Both the position numbers and the translations under genes were made by a program. The notes below the pieces were generated by a model that made no database searches, had not been told where the DNA came from, and saw only the letters and a list, made by a program, of their open reading frames with translations. A stretch of 64,000 nt of DNA from Shewanella electrica (GTDB taxonomy: Bacteria > Pseudomonadota > Gammaproteobacteria > Enterobacterales > Shewanellaceae), in the NCBI RefSeq assembly GCF_022321485.1, contig NZ_JAKOGG010000002.1:1-64000 (forward strand), given 5' to 3'. Positions 55,568 through 64,000 of this stretch are shown here, piece after piece; the first letter of the stretch is position 1, and each line of letters starts with the position of its first letter.

Positions 55568-56949
55568 TGGCAATGAATGTGCTTAACACCATAAATTTAA
55601 CCAACGTGAATAGCGCTGGCGCGGGCAGTAGCCAAGGCAAAGTTAGCCGCAGCGATGACACGTTAGATAGCAGCACCAGTGTTTTCCCCGCCGTGGGAGA
55701 GCAGTTGCCTCAATCATCTCAAGGTGACGAACAAGCCTTGGTGGTTGAGTCGTCCAGCAGCAATGACACCACATCAGAAATTGATCAACAGTCAACAGAT
55801 AAAGAAACAACCGCAGCAGTAAGCGATAGCCTACCGAGCAGCTGGCTGTCATCGCTATTTATTTTACCAACGGCCACGACAGCGCCTGACGCTCAGCCAA
55901 GTAGCGTTGTTGGCGATATGGCGCAAGTTGACGTGACAACGGCACAACTACCACCGCCGTTAGTCGATGCGGCGAATACAGACGCGGCTCCGCTGCCTGC
56001 CGCTGAGGTTGCGGCGATTGCTTCCGCTATTGCCGCTCCATTGGTATCTGGCCGCAATGGTGCGAACAGCGTTAATGCCGCCGATGTTAGCGCCACTCAG
56101 CCCGTAGCTGACTTATCGCCACTGCTAGCGAACGCTACTCCGCCCGCAACCGCTGAACAGCCGATTATGGTGCCGCTGACGGTTACAGATACCGCCACTA
56201 ACACTGACATCAAGCAGAGTTCACCGTTGTCAGCGGATGCAGTTAAGCAGAACTCTGCCACGTTACAGACAAGTAATAGCCTGCTCGCCGCCAGCACCAC
56301 TGCTGCCGAGTCAACGGTCAGCGCCACCGCTGCCACTGTCTCCGCCAATAGTAATGGCTTGGCAGCCAATGTGATGGCGCTATCCATGGCGTTGCAGCAA
56401 CAACTTAACAGCCAATCAAGCGCAGATACGCCGCTCAACGCGGTACGGGTGGAACTGCCAGCGCTACATATGGCTAACGCGCAGTTGACTCCAGCGTTAG
56501 ATAGTAATGCCAATAATGGCGTGCAACGTTTCCCCCTCGCGGCAGACGCGGCGATAGGCCAGCAGTTGCTCAATGTGCTCAAAGACCGAGTGCAGTTGCA
56601 ACTGGACAATCAGCAGCAAGTGGCGCAGATCCGTCTCGATCCACCACGGCTTGGCAGTATCGAAGTTCGTATCAGTGTCGAGGGCGACCGCACCATAGTG
56701 CATCTCAACGCCAGCCAGTCATCGGTACGTGAGGCGATGGCCACTACCGCCGAGCAACTGCGCACCACCTTAATGAACAAATTAGGCAGCGATGTCACGG
56801 TGTTAACCAGCAGCGATAGCAACGGTCAATCATCGCAGCAAGCACCACAGTATTTAGCAGATCAGATAGACAGCAATTCACTGGCGCTAGACGACGAGCC
56901 GCTTACACAGGCTCATCAACAGCAAGGTTGGATTAACCGTCTCGCATAA
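55567..56949 (+). CDS. fliK: Lateral hook-length control FliK (LafE)
   Basis: 460 residues. The first 320 are low-complexity and rich in Ala, Ser and Thr, as is normal for the secreted ruler part. The conserved C-terminal domain is QVAQIRLDPPRLGSIEVRISVEGDRTIVHLNA, which touches FlhB to switch export specificity. Confidence 0.93.
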   Translation: MAMNVLNTINLTNVNSAGAGSSQGKVSRSDDTLDSSTSVFPAVGEQLPQSSQGDEQALVVESSSSNDTTSEIDQQSTDKETTAAVSDSLPSSWLSSLFILPTATTAPDAQPSSVVGDMAQVDVTTAQLPPPLVDAANTDAAPLPAAEVAAIASAIAAPLVSGRNGANSVNAADVSATQPVADLSPLLANATPPATAEQPIMVPLTVTDTATNTDIKQSSPLSADAVKQNSATLQTSNSLLAASTTAAESTVSATAATVSANSNGLAANVMALSMALQQQLNSQSSADTPLNAVRVELPALHMANAQLTPALDSNANNGVQRFPLAADAAIGQQLLNVLKDRVQLQLDNQQQVAQIRLDPPRLGSIEVRISVEGDRTIVHLNASQSSVREAMATTAEQLRTTLMNKLGSDVTVLTSSDSNGQSSQQAPQYLADQIDSNSLALDDEPLTQAHQQQGWINRLA

Positions 56950-56972
56950 TGGATTGTTTTTAGGAGAAGTAC

Positions 56973-57422
56973 ATGAAAGTAGTTATCGGCATTATTCTCG
57001 CACTGATTTTGGCTGGCGCCGGTGTTGCGGGAGGGATCTACTATGCCAATCAGAAAACTGATGCCGTCAGTGCACAAGCTGAAGCCGTTAAAGCGCCAGC
57101 CCAGCCACTGCTGTTTTTTCCGATGCAACGTTTTGTCGTCAGTGTCAGTGACGCCAGCTACTCACGCTACCTAGTGCTGGAATTGTCGCTAGCGACCAAG
57201 AATCAACAGTTCCTCGATCTGCTACAACAGCAAGCACCAGTATTACGCAATGTCTTGGTGAAGCACTTTGCTAACACCACCCACGAGCAAGCCAAATTGG
57301 CGTTTGAAAATGTGGCCGACGTGCAACAACAGTTACTGACCCAGTTTAACGAGGCACTCAAGGCGCAAGATATCGACAGCCAACTGGAGCAGGTATTAGT
57401 CACCAATGTGTATCTGCAATAA
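56973..57422 (+). CDS. fliL: Lateral FliL (LafF)
   Basis: 149 residues. One N-terminal membrane helix (about 4-25), then a periplasmic FliL domain (FFPMQRFVVSVSDASYSRYLVLELSL). FliL supports stator function. AGGAG precedes its ATG. Confidence 0.93.
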   Translation: MKVVIGIILALILAGAGVAGGIYYANQKTDAVSAQAEAVKAPAQPLLFFPMQRFVVSVSDASYSRYLVLELSLATKNQQFLDLLQQQAPVLRNVLVKHFANTTHEQAKLAFENVADVQQQLLTQFNEALKAQDIDSQLEQVLVTNVYLQ

Positions 57423-57434
57423 GGCGCCATAACC

Positions 57435-58148
57435 ATGTTGGCGCAGCACGAATGGAAAGCCGCGGGGGAGCAATTAGAAAACCAACCCGTGGCAGGTGAG
57501 AACGAAGCGTTGAATCGCTACGCCCACCTCGTTCGGCGGGTGGTGGCCCATATGCGCTCGCAGATTGGTGTGGTGGCAGACCGCGACGATTTACAGCAGA
57601 TCGGCATGATGGCGCTGCTGAAAGCCATTCGCCGTTATGGCCGTAGTTTTGATGAACAGTTTGAAGCGTACGCGTTTAAGTCGATTCGTGGCGCCATGCT
57701 CGATGAATTTCGGCGGCTCGATTGGCGGCCACGGCAATCGCGCAAAGAAGCACATGATTTTCGCGATGCGGTGCGCGAGTTACGCCGCAAGCTAGGTCGC
57801 GAGCCGCGTGACAGTGAAATCTGTATCGCGCTGAAGATCAGTGAACGGCAACTGCTCAACATGCGCTATTTAGAGCAAGCTGAAGTGGTCGAGAGCTTTG
57901 AAGTTTTGCTAGAGCAGCAAACCCATTTTGCTGACAGCAACGAAGATATTGAACAGTTGGAAGTGCGCCAACTGATGAAGCAAACCTTGGCAATGTTGCC
58001 AGAGCGGCATCGTATCTTGCTGCAACTGTATTACACCCATGAACTCAACATGAAAGAGATTGCCCTGACGTTGGGATTAACGGAATCGCGGGTGTGCCAA
58101 CTGCATAAACAATCGTTGCAGTTATTGACTGAAAAATTAAAAGGCTAG
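57435..58148 (+). CDS. fliA: Lateral flagellar sigma-28 factor (LafS)
   Basis: 237 residues. RNA polymerase sigma factor for late genes. Region 2 (DRDDLQQIGMMALLKAIRRYG, then FEAYAFKSIRGAMLDEFRRLDWRPRQSRKEA) and region 4 (ILLQLYYTHELNMKEIALTLGLTESRVCQLHKQSLQLL) are complete. Its targets include lafA and it is held by FlgM from this locus. Confidence 0.95.
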   Translation: MLAQHEWKAAGEQLENQPVAGENEALNRYAHLVRRVVAHMRSQIGVVADRDDLQQIGMMALLKAIRRYGRSFDEQFEAYAFKSIRGAMLDEFRRLDWRPRQSRKEAHDFRDAVRELRRKLGREPRDSEICIALKISERQLLNMRYLEQAEVVESFEVLLEQQTHFADSNEDIEQLEVRQLMKQTLAMLPERHRILLQLYYTHELNMKEIALTLGLTESRVCQLHKQSLQLLTEKLKG

Positions 58149-58162
58149 AGGCAGGAAACGCC

Positions 58163-59020
58163 ATGCAAAAATTTATTGGATTGATCATCGTATTAGGTGC
58201 CGTGGTCGGTGGTTTCGTGTTTGCCGGTGGCAACGTGGCCGCATTATGGCAACCGGCCGAGATGATCATTATTTTTGGCGCAGCAATCGGCGCGTTAGTG
58301 GTTGGTAACTCGCCCTACGTGCTCAAAGAGATGATCAGCCAACTCAAATACCAATTTAAAACGGCTAAAAAACAAGATGTGCTGTATCAGGAACTGCTGT
58401 TATTGATGTACGCCTTGCTGGATCTAGCGCGCACTCGTGGCCTGAAAGACTTAGACGAACACGTGGAAAACCCCGAAACTAGCTCGATTTTCCTCGCCTA
58501 CCCATCGGTCTCGGAATTTCCACAGTTGGTGACCTTTATCTGCGATAACTTACGTCTGTTCAGTATGGGTAAAATTTCTTCCCATGACTACGACGCCATG
58601 TTGGAGCAGGAGATCGCCACGATTGAAGATGAAAAACTGAAACCGTCTCACTCGCTGGCATCTGTGGCGGAAGCGATGCCGGGCTTCGGTATTCTGGCAG
58701 CGGTGGGCGGTATCATCATCACCATGCAGCATCTTGATGGCCCGCTAAGTGGTATCGGTATGCACGTGGCGGCTGCACTGGTGGGGACTTTCATCGGTAT
58801 TTTTGGTTGTTACTGCTTGATGGGGCCGATTGCCTCCTCCATGGAACAGTATGTGAAGAAAAACGTGGCGGTATTTGAATGTGTGCGCGCCATGTTAGTG
58901 GCGCATGCCAAGGGACATGTGGCGATTGTGGCGACCGATGCTGGCCGCAAACTTATCCGCGAGGAGCTGAAACCTAGCTTCAACATGATGGAAGAATGGA
59001 TTAACAACAGGGCTGCTTGA
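58163..59020 (+). CDS. motA: Lateral motor stator MotA (LafT)
   Basis: 285 residues with four membrane helices. Stator channel subunit. The cytoplasmic loop (FKTAKKQDVLYQELLLLMYALLDLARTRG) and the MPGFGILAAVGGIIITM segment are conserved MotA, probably proton-driven. Overlaps motB. Confidence 0.95.
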   Translation: MQKFIGLIIVLGAVVGGFVFAGGNVAALWQPAEMIIIFGAAIGALVVGNSPYVLKEMISQLKYQFKTAKKQDVLYQELLLLMYALLDLARTRGLKDLDEHVENPETSSIFLAYPSVSEFPQLVTFICDNLRLFSMGKISSHDYDAMLEQEIATIEDEKLKPSHSLASVAEAMPGFGILAAVGGIIITMQHLDGPLSGIGMHVAAALVGTFIGIFGCYCLMGPIASSMEQYVKKNVAVFECVRAMLVAHAKGHVAIVATDAGRKLIREELKPSFNMMEEWINNRAA

Positions 59021-60018
59021 TGAGTACCAATAACGAGAGCGTTATTATTCGGCGCCAAAGTCGGCGCGGTGGTGGGCAGAAGCACGGTGGTGCTTGGAAA
59101 GTTGCCTTCGCCGACTTTACCTTGGCGATGATGGCATTTTTTATGGTGATGTGGTTGATGCAGGTGTCCAGCAAAGAGGAACGCGCCAAAACCGCACACT
59201 ATATGCGTACCCATTCCATTTTCGATGGTAGCCCCTCGTTTTTTGAACCGCAGAATAGTCCGTATCCGATTGATCTCGGCGGTACCCCCTCAATTATTGA
59301 CCACGAAGCGCCGAACCGTTTGCCACCGGAAAATCCGGTGCCGGGCATGAGCGAATACCTCAATATTCCCAAAGGCGAACAAGACCCGTTTGCTGGTCAA
59401 GGTAAAAAACTGACTTCAATGATTGAGGGCGAAGAAGCCACGCCAGCGGAGTTGTCTGCACTGTTACAAAACTTTCAAGAGATTGCCAAACAGCAACTGG
59501 CAGAAGGCAATCTGCAAGTCGAGGCGGTGCCATCGGGGCTGCGAGTGATCATCAAAGATAACAAAGAGCACCAGATGTTCCCGCGCGGTCAAGAAGAGAT
59601 GACGCCGTTTTTTGAAGATCTGCTCTTCAGCCTTGGCAGCGTATTTAAACAGATTAAAAACTCGGTGGTGATCTCCGGCCATACCGACGTGACTCCCTAC
59701 AGCCGCGGCGGCTACAGCAACTGGGAGTTATCATCCTCACGCGCGCTCAAAGCGCGGCAGATGTTGGTGGCTGGCGGTATGCCTGCCGACCGTGTTGAGC
59801 AAGTTAACGGCTTTGGTTCAACTCGCTTACTGAATACCCAAGACAAAAACAGCAGCGAAAACCGCCGGGTAGAGTTGCTGATTTTGACCGCAGAAGCCGA
59901 ACGTCGACTTAACGCATTGTTTGCGACCAAAACGGTGGAAGACACCGCGCCTGCCGTCAAACAAGCCGCTGTAGAAGCCAAAGCTAATCAGCCCGTCACG
60001 CGTTTAAGTGAGATGTAA
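59020..60018 (+). CDS. motB: Lateral motor stator MotB (LafU)
   Basis: 332 residues. N-terminal helix FADFTLAMMAFFMVMWLMQ with the proton-carrying Asp32; C-terminal OmpA-like domain (ISGHTDVTPYS, NWELSSSRALKARQML, VNGFGS) that anchors to peptidoglycan. Proton-type residues suggest H+ power, as in known lateral flagella. Start ATG overlaps the motA stop (TGATG). Confidence 0.95.
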   Translation: MSTNNESVIIRRQSRRGGGQKHGGAWKVAFADFTLAMMAFFMVMWLMQVSSKEERAKTAHYMRTHSIFDGSPSFFEPQNSPYPIDLGGTPSIIDHEAPNRLPPENPVPGMSEYLNIPKGEQDPFAGQGKKLTSMIEGEEATPAELSALLQNFQEIAKQQLAEGNLQVEAVPSGLRVIIKDNKEHQMFPRGQEEMTPFFEDLLFSLGSVFKQIKNSVVISGHTDVTPYSRGGYSNWELSSSRALKARQMLVAGGMPADRVEQVNGFGSTRLLNTQDKNSSENRRVELLILTAEAERRLNALFATKTVEDTAPAVKQAAVEAKANQPVTRLSEM

Positions 60019-60020
60019 TC

Positions 60021-60449
60021 ATGAGCGCCAATCAAGACAACGCCCGCATCTATAAGCGTCATGCTCTGAGCCGCGAGTTAGTGCCAGAGGAGTTACAGCA
60101 TGACGGCATCGCCGTGCGCCTCCATTGGCCGCTGATTATTAAATGGTTCGGTTGTAACGCCATCATGAAAGACGTTGGCTTGGGTGGCACCGGTTTGTTG
60201 GTGCCTGTCGATAAAAAGGTGCCGAGCCGCATCGTGGTTGAAATTGACGAAACGGTAAGCCTCAAAGGCAAAGTGGTGCATCGGCGCCAGATCAGCGAAA
60301 AGTTGATGTTTCTTGGCGTAGATTGGCGTCGCGAACCCGACAGCAAACGTCGTCGCATGTTGAAACTGGTGGCGCTGCTCAATCCGCACGTGCAATCCAA
60401 TACCAATAAACGCAACCAAGGTGTGCAACAGGAGTCCTTGCTTGAGTAA
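60021..60449 (+). CDS. PilZ-domain-like protein in the lateral motor operon
   Basis: 142 residues. YKRHALSRELV supplies an RxxxR-type basic motif and KDVGLGGTGLLVP resembles the DxSxxG half of PilZ (with Gly for Ser), followed by a beta-rich region. PilZ proteins bind c-di-GMP. Between motB and fliM, it is well placed to act as a motor brake. The C-terminus overlaps the fliM start. The N-terminal basic tail and the altered second motif lower the certainty of nucleotide binding. Confidence 0.72.
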   Translation: MSANQDNARIYKRHALSRELVPEELQHDGIAVRLHWPLIIKWFGCNAIMKDVGLGGTGLLVPVDKKVPSRIVVEIDETVSLKGKVVHRRQISEKLMFLGVDWRREPDSKRRRMLKLVALLNPHVQSNTNKRNQGVQQESLLE

Positions 60450-61308
60450 GAAAAAAAAATACCCGCAGTTACTGCGCGGTGAACGTGCTGCATTAGCCGC
60501 GCGTTATCCATTAACCCATGAGCAGCGCGAGCAGCAGCATGCCGCTTTTGAAGCCGATAAACTTCGGCCAGAAATCAAAGAGATGTTGCTGACGGAACTG
60601 CAACAGCTGATTAACGGCCTGAGCTTCGAGATTGAGATCACCCGCTGCCAAGGTTCCGCCATGGGCGCGTGGCTGGCCGAAGGTACGCCGCTGATGATGC
60701 GCATGGATCTCGACGACATCGACAGCGATGCGTACATGGCGATGGATTATCTGGCGATTCAGCAGCTCGCCAACCTATGCCTTGGTGGCCGTGTTAACGC
60801 CAAAGCGAGCAGCACCGACAACGAGTTAACCATCACCGAAAGCCGCATCGCCTTGCGGATTTTCTCCCGTTTGTTACGTGGGTTGGAGTATTTGCTGCGT
60901 GGTAATCGCAGCGGTGGCGTGGCGGAAGTGATGAAATCACCATCGCTACCAGAAACCCATACCGCCGTGGTGTACAAAATCCGCATGGTGCTTGAGGGCG
61001 AAGTGATCAGCTGGTTTATCTGGCTACCGGTGGCGATGATTATTCAACCGACACTGCTTGCCTGCGTCGAAGGTGATAGTCAGCCAGTCATGGCGGCCGA
61101 TGCTTGGCAAACCTATCCGGTCAAAGGCCGCGCGGTGTTGTTAGAAAAACAGATTAATGTTCGCCAACTACAGCAGCTATTGGGTGGGCAATTTATGCCG
61201 CTATCGCTGCAAGATAACGCCCATTTTCGTATCGGTAAGCAGCAGCTGTTTACCGGCAAAGTGGCGCAAGAAGATGGCAAGTTAGTATTTCAGGTAACCG
61301 AAAAGTAA
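60442..61308 (+). CDS. fliM: Lateral switch protein FliM, no CheY-binding N-terminus
   Basis: 288 residues. C-ring switch protein. The middle domain (LANLCLGGRV, ESRIALRIFSRLLRGLEYLL) and SpoA-like C-terminus are present, but the family's N-terminal CheY-binding peptide (LSQxEIDALL) is not: the protein opens SKKKKYPQLLRGERAAL. The start is TTG 60442 after CAGGAG, overlapping the PilZ gene. The same loss is known for lateral FliM in Shewanella putrefaciens. Confidence 0.9.
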   Translation: MSKKKKYPQLLRGERAALAARYPLTHEQREQQHAAFEADKLRPEIKEMLLTELQQLINGLSFEIEITRCQGSAMGAWLAEGTPLMMRMDLDDIDSDAYMAMDYLAIQQLANLCLGGRVNAKASSTDNELTITESRIALRIFSRLLRGLEYLLRGNRSGGVAEVMKSPSLPETHTAVVYKIRMVLEGEVISWFIWLPVAMIIQPTLLACVEGDSQPVMAADAWQTYPVKGRAVLLEKQINVRQLQQLLGGQFMPLSLQDNAHFRIGKQQLFTGKVAQEDGKLVFQVTEK

Positions 61309-61320
61309 GAGCACAACAAT

Positions 61321-61671
61321 ATGACTGATAATTTGGATGCAGCGCTAGCAGAATTGGATGCGTTTGAGCTGGATGATATCAACGATGACGCCGGTGTTGG
61401 CGCCAAAGCTAAAGGGCCAGATATGGCATTTTTTAGCGATGTGCCGTTAACCGTTACCTTAGAAGTTGCCAGCGCCGAACTCACCTTAGGCGAACTGAGC
61501 AAAGTGCAAGAAGGCGATGTGTTGCCACTGGACAAAATGGCTGGTGAACCGCTGGACGTGATGGTAAACGGTGTGCCGTTTGCTAAAGCGGAAGTGGTAA
61601 TGGTTGATGGTCACTATGGCATTCGCTTTTTAGCGAAAGACGTTGCGGATAAAAACCGTGCTGCAGAGTAA
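61321..61671 (+). CDS. fliN: Lateral switch protein FliN
   Basis: 116 residues. An acidic N-terminus is followed by the SpoA domain ([35 protein letters not shown]), ending [12 protein letters not shown]-ring component. Confidence 0.95.
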   Translation: MTDNLDAALAELDAFELDDINDDAGVGAKAKGPDMAFFSDVPLTVTLEVASAELTLGELSKVQEGDVLPLDKMAGEPLDVMVNGVPFAKAEVVMVDGHYGIRFLAKDVADKNRAAE

Positions 61672-62410
61672 ACGCTGGCGCTTCGCCTTAATGTTGGTGC
61701 TGTGGTGCTTGCCACTGCTCGCCAACGCCCAGGATGTGACGCTATTTTCTACCCATGACACGCCCGATGGACAAGACTACAACATCAAGTTGCAGATCTT
61801 GTTAATGATGACGGTGCTGAGCTTGTTGCCTGCCATTTTAATGGTAGCAACATCGTTTACCCGTATCGTCATCGTGCTGGCGATTTTGCGTCAAGCGATG
61901 GGGTTGCAGCAGAGCCCGCCTAACCGCGTGTTAGTTGGCATCGCCTTGATGTTGACGTTACTGATAATGCGGCCAGTGTGGCATGACATCTACGATAACG
62001 CCGTTAAGCCGTTGCAGGCGGAACAGATCACCACTGAGCAGGCATTGGAGCGGGCAGAGGCGCCGCTGCGTAAGTTTATGCTCGCGCAAACCCGCGAGAA
62101 CGAATTGCAGCAAGTGTTGCGCATCGCCAATGAAGCGCCGACCATGCAGCCAGAAGATATTCCGCTGGATGTGTTAGTGCCAGCCTTTGTATTGAGTGAG
62201 TTAACCACCGCGTTTCAGATTGGCTTTATGCTGTTTATTCCGTTTCTGATCATCGACTTGGTGGTTGCCAGCGTATTGATGTCGATGGGGATGATGATGC
62301 TGTCGCCGCTCATTATCAGTTTGCCGTTTAAGTTAATGGTGTTTGTGTTGGCAGACGGCTGGTCAATGGTGGCCGGGACGCTCGCCGCAACCTTCGGAGG
62401 CTCCTGGTGA
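61658..62410 (+). CDS. fliP: Lateral export protein FliP
   Basis: 250 residues. Inner-membrane type III export gate subunit, with a signal sequence and four helices. [39 protein letters not shown] is conserved. The start is probably GTG 61658; TTG 61643 is an alternative. Overlaps fliN by 14 bases. Confidence 0.94.
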   Translation: MLQSKRWRFALMLVLWCLPLLANAQDVTLFSTHDTPDGQDYNIKLQILLMMTVLSLLPAILMVATSFTRIVIVLAILRQAMGLQQSPPNRVLVGIALMLTLLIMRPVWHDIYDNAVKPLQAEQITTEQALERAEAPLRKFMLAQTRENELQQVLRIANEAPTMQPEDIPLDVLVPAFVLSELTTAFQIGFMLFIPFLIIDLVVASVLMSMGMMMLSPLIISLPFKLMVFVLADGWSMVAGTLAATFGGSW

Positions 62411-62676
62411 GTCCCGAGTTAGCCATACAATTGGTGGGTGATGCGGTCATCACCATCATCAAAATTCTACTGGTGATGATTGCGCCGAGCTTGGTGGTGG
62501 GCTTGATTGTTGCCATTATCCAAACCGCTACCTCAGTACAAGAGCAAACGCTGACGTTTCTACCGCGTATGTTGATGACCTTGATGATGCTGATTTTTGC
62601 TGGTCACTGGATTGTAGAAACGTTAACGGACTGGTTTACCCGCCTCGGACAGATGATCCCCGGAGTGTTTGGATGA
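62407..62676 (+). CDS. fliQ: Lateral export protein FliQ
   Basis: 89 residues, two membrane helices. Export gate subunit. [19 protein letters not shown] is conserved. GTG start overlaps the fliP stop (GTGA). Confidence 0.95.
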   Translation: MSPELAIQLVGDAVITIIKILLVMIAPSLVVGLIVAIIQTATSVQEQTLTFLPRMLMTLMMLIFAGHWIVETLTDWFTRLGQMIPGVFG

Positions 62677-63458
62677 GTTCGCTGGTGCCGGTATTGGGAA
62701 CAGATTTGATGCACTTGATGGGCGCCGTTTGGTGGCCGTTTGTGCGTCTGGCGAGTTTTTTCTGGGCCATGCCAGTGATGGACAATCCTGCCGTACCGGC
62801 ACGCAGCCGTATTCTACTGGCCTTTTTCCTTGCCTTTGCTTTGTCATCACAACTGCCAACAATGCCTGAGGTTGATCCCTTCTCACTGACGATGGTGGCC
62901 TTCACCTTTGAGCAAGTGGTATTTGGCTTATGTATGGCGCTGGCTTTTCGCATGTTGTTTGAGGTGTTTGTGCAAGCGGGGCTGGTGCTGTCGATGCAGA
63001 TGGGTTTGTCGATGGCGATGGTGATGGACCCAGCGTCGGGTGACCAAGTGTCGATTCTCGGTAACTTGCTGTGGTTGATGATGGTGTTGCTGTTTTTCGC
63101 CTTTAACGGTCATCTGCTCGGTTTGCAGATGATGGTTGATAGTTTTCAGTTATGGCCGGTGGGGCACAGCTTAGAAGTGCTTAATTTTGATGCGCTATTG
63201 ACCATGTTTGGGTGGATTTTCGCCTCCTCTTTGTTAGTGGCATTGCCCGCGGTTATCGCCATGTTATTAGTGAATATGACGTTTGGTATTGCTAGCCGCT
63301 CAGCGCCATCGCTTAACCTGTTTTCATTTGGTTTTCCGGTCACCTTGATGCTCGGATTTGTGATTGTGTACCTGACCTTTGCCCAAGCGGGCAGCTTATT
63401 TTCACAACTGTTGTTTGACACGCTCGATACCATGCGTCGTTTTATGGTGGGTGACTGA
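62673..63458 (+). CDS. fliR: Lateral export protein FliR
   Basis: 261 residues with about six membrane helices. Export gate subunit. ATGA overlap with fliQ. The PSLNLFSFGFPVTLMLGF C-terminal region is typical. Confidence 0.94.
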   Translation: MSSLVPVLGTDLMHLMGAVWWPFVRLASFFWAMPVMDNPAVPARSRILLAFFLAFALSSQLPTMPEVDPFSLTMVAFTFEQVVFGLCMALAFRMLFEVFVQAGLVLSMQMGLSMAMVMDPASGDQVSILGNLLWLMMVLLFFAFNGHLLGLQMMVDSFQLWPVGHSLEVLNFDALLTMFGWIFASSLLVALPAVIAMLLVNMTFGIASRSAPSLNLFSFGFPVTLMLGFVIVYLTFAQAGSLFSQLLFDTLDTMRRFMVGD

Positions 63459-64000
63459 TGGCCGAGAATACCAGTCAAGAACGTACCGAACAGCCCACCG
63501 AGCGACGATTACGCGAAACGCGCAAGGAGGGGCAGGTCGCCCGTTCGCGCGAACTCAATACCGCCATTCTAATCATTGTTGGTGTCGCTGCGATGCTGTG
63601 GTTCGCCGAGCTGTTTACCACACTGTTCACCACCGTGATGCAACGCAGTATGCAGCTCAATCACACGGTGGTGTTTGATAAGAGCATGATGGTGATTAAC
63701 CTCAGCGATGCGGTGCATGACATGATGATGACATTGCTCCCCATGCTGACGGTGTTGTTTATCGCCATGTGGGTAAGTGGTTCCTTACCCGGTGGCGCAA
63801 TATTTCAAAGCAGTTTGATCGCCTTTAAAGGCAAACGGCTGAATCCCATCTCTGGCCTAGCTAAAATTTTTAGCAAAAATAGTTTGATGGAACTGTTGAA
63901 GTCGATAATCAAGATCACGTTGTTACTCGGTTGTTTGCTGCTGTTTTTGCGCCAACTGACCGGCCGACTGATCGACTTGCAGCGGCAAGACTTACAAATA
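63458..64000 (+). CDS. flhB: Lateral export protein FlhB (partial, cut by window end)
   Basis: 181 codons before the right edge. The start ATG 63458 overlaps the fliR stop (TGATG). The N-terminus, with EQPTERRLRETRKEGQVARS, is diagnostic for FlhB, and hydrophobic helices follow at about 35-52, 89-108 and 145-162. The autocleavage site (NPTH) would lie beyond the window. Confidence 0.93.
   Translation, partial: MAENTSQERTEQPTERRLRETRKEGQVARSRELNTAILIIVGVAAMLWFAELFTTLFTTVMQRSMQLNHTVVFDKSMMVINLSDAVHDMMMTLLPMLTVLFIAMWVSGSLPGGAIFQSSLIAFKGKRLNPISGLAKIFSKNSLMELLKSIIKITLLLGCLLLFLRQLTGRLIDLQRQDLQI

Overview
The window is a chromosomal piece from a gammaproteobacterium, most likely Shewanella or a close relative. 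The grounds are the gene families present (M16 protease lipoprotein, Tricorn homologue, Aer-type and tail-sensor chemoreceptors, short hpf, Lon-like protease, many GGDEF/EAL proteins) and, above all, a lateral (secondary) flagellar cluster whose order flgNMA / flgBCDEFGHIJKL / lafABCDEFSTU / fliMNPQR-flhB follows the Vibrio/Aeromonas/Shewanella plan. No rRNA, tRNA, CRISPR array, prophage or intact insertion sequence was found. The genus is inferred from gene content only.

Layout. 1-2.5 kb: an octamer tandem array, a small membrane protein, a DAACS symporter and a repeat-rich gap. 2.5-11 kb: M16 protease, gshA with two small lipoprotein genes, a degenerate GGDEF protein, and purEK. 11-18 kb: a secreted esterase-like hydrolase, a SulP/STAS permease, a Tricorn-type S41 protease and an OsmC protein. 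18-26 kb: two chemoreceptors, hpf, a periplasmic solute-binding protein and a Lon-like protease. 26-30 kb: the divergent qorR/qorB pair, an XRE regulator divergent from a PAS-EAL phosphodiesterase, and an SMR transporter. 30-34.5 kb: glutathione-linked formaldehyde detoxification genes (class III adhC, gfa, an iron-type alcohol dehydrogenase) with a divergent LysR regulator. 34.7-40 kb: YqhA-family protein, glutathionylspermidine synthetase/amidase, YceI, and a CHASE4-GGDEF cyclase. Several genes share a glutathione theme (gshA, gss, gfa, adhC).

40.3-64 kb is an almost unbroken lateral flagellar locus. flgN-flgM-flgA run leftward. flgB to flgL plus one unrecognised gene run rightward. lafA-lafB-lafC follow behind a sigma-28-like promoter and end at a terminator. 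lafD (fliT) to flhB form a long overlapping operon that includes sigma-28, motA/motB, a PilZ-like gene and the switch/export genes, and it runs off the right edge inside flhB. Both flgB and lafD have sigma-54-like -24/-12 elements (TGGCAT-N4-TTTGT), and each has a GGAAG-N5-CTTCC inverted repeat 60-75 bp further upstream. This suggests one enhancer-binding activator (a LafK type, not in this window) switches on both middle operons, after which the encoded sigma-28 switches on lafA. FliM lacks the usual CheY-binding N-terminus and a PilZ-like gene sits next to it, so this motor may answer to c-di-GMP rather than to chemotaxis.

The items most worth a second look are the shared GGAAG-N5-CTTCC element, the unrecognised gene at 50853-51887, the paired TTGCC-N5-GGCAA operators between the XRE and EAL genes, and a roughly 105-bp dispersed intergenic repeat present in three full or near-full copies and one half copy.
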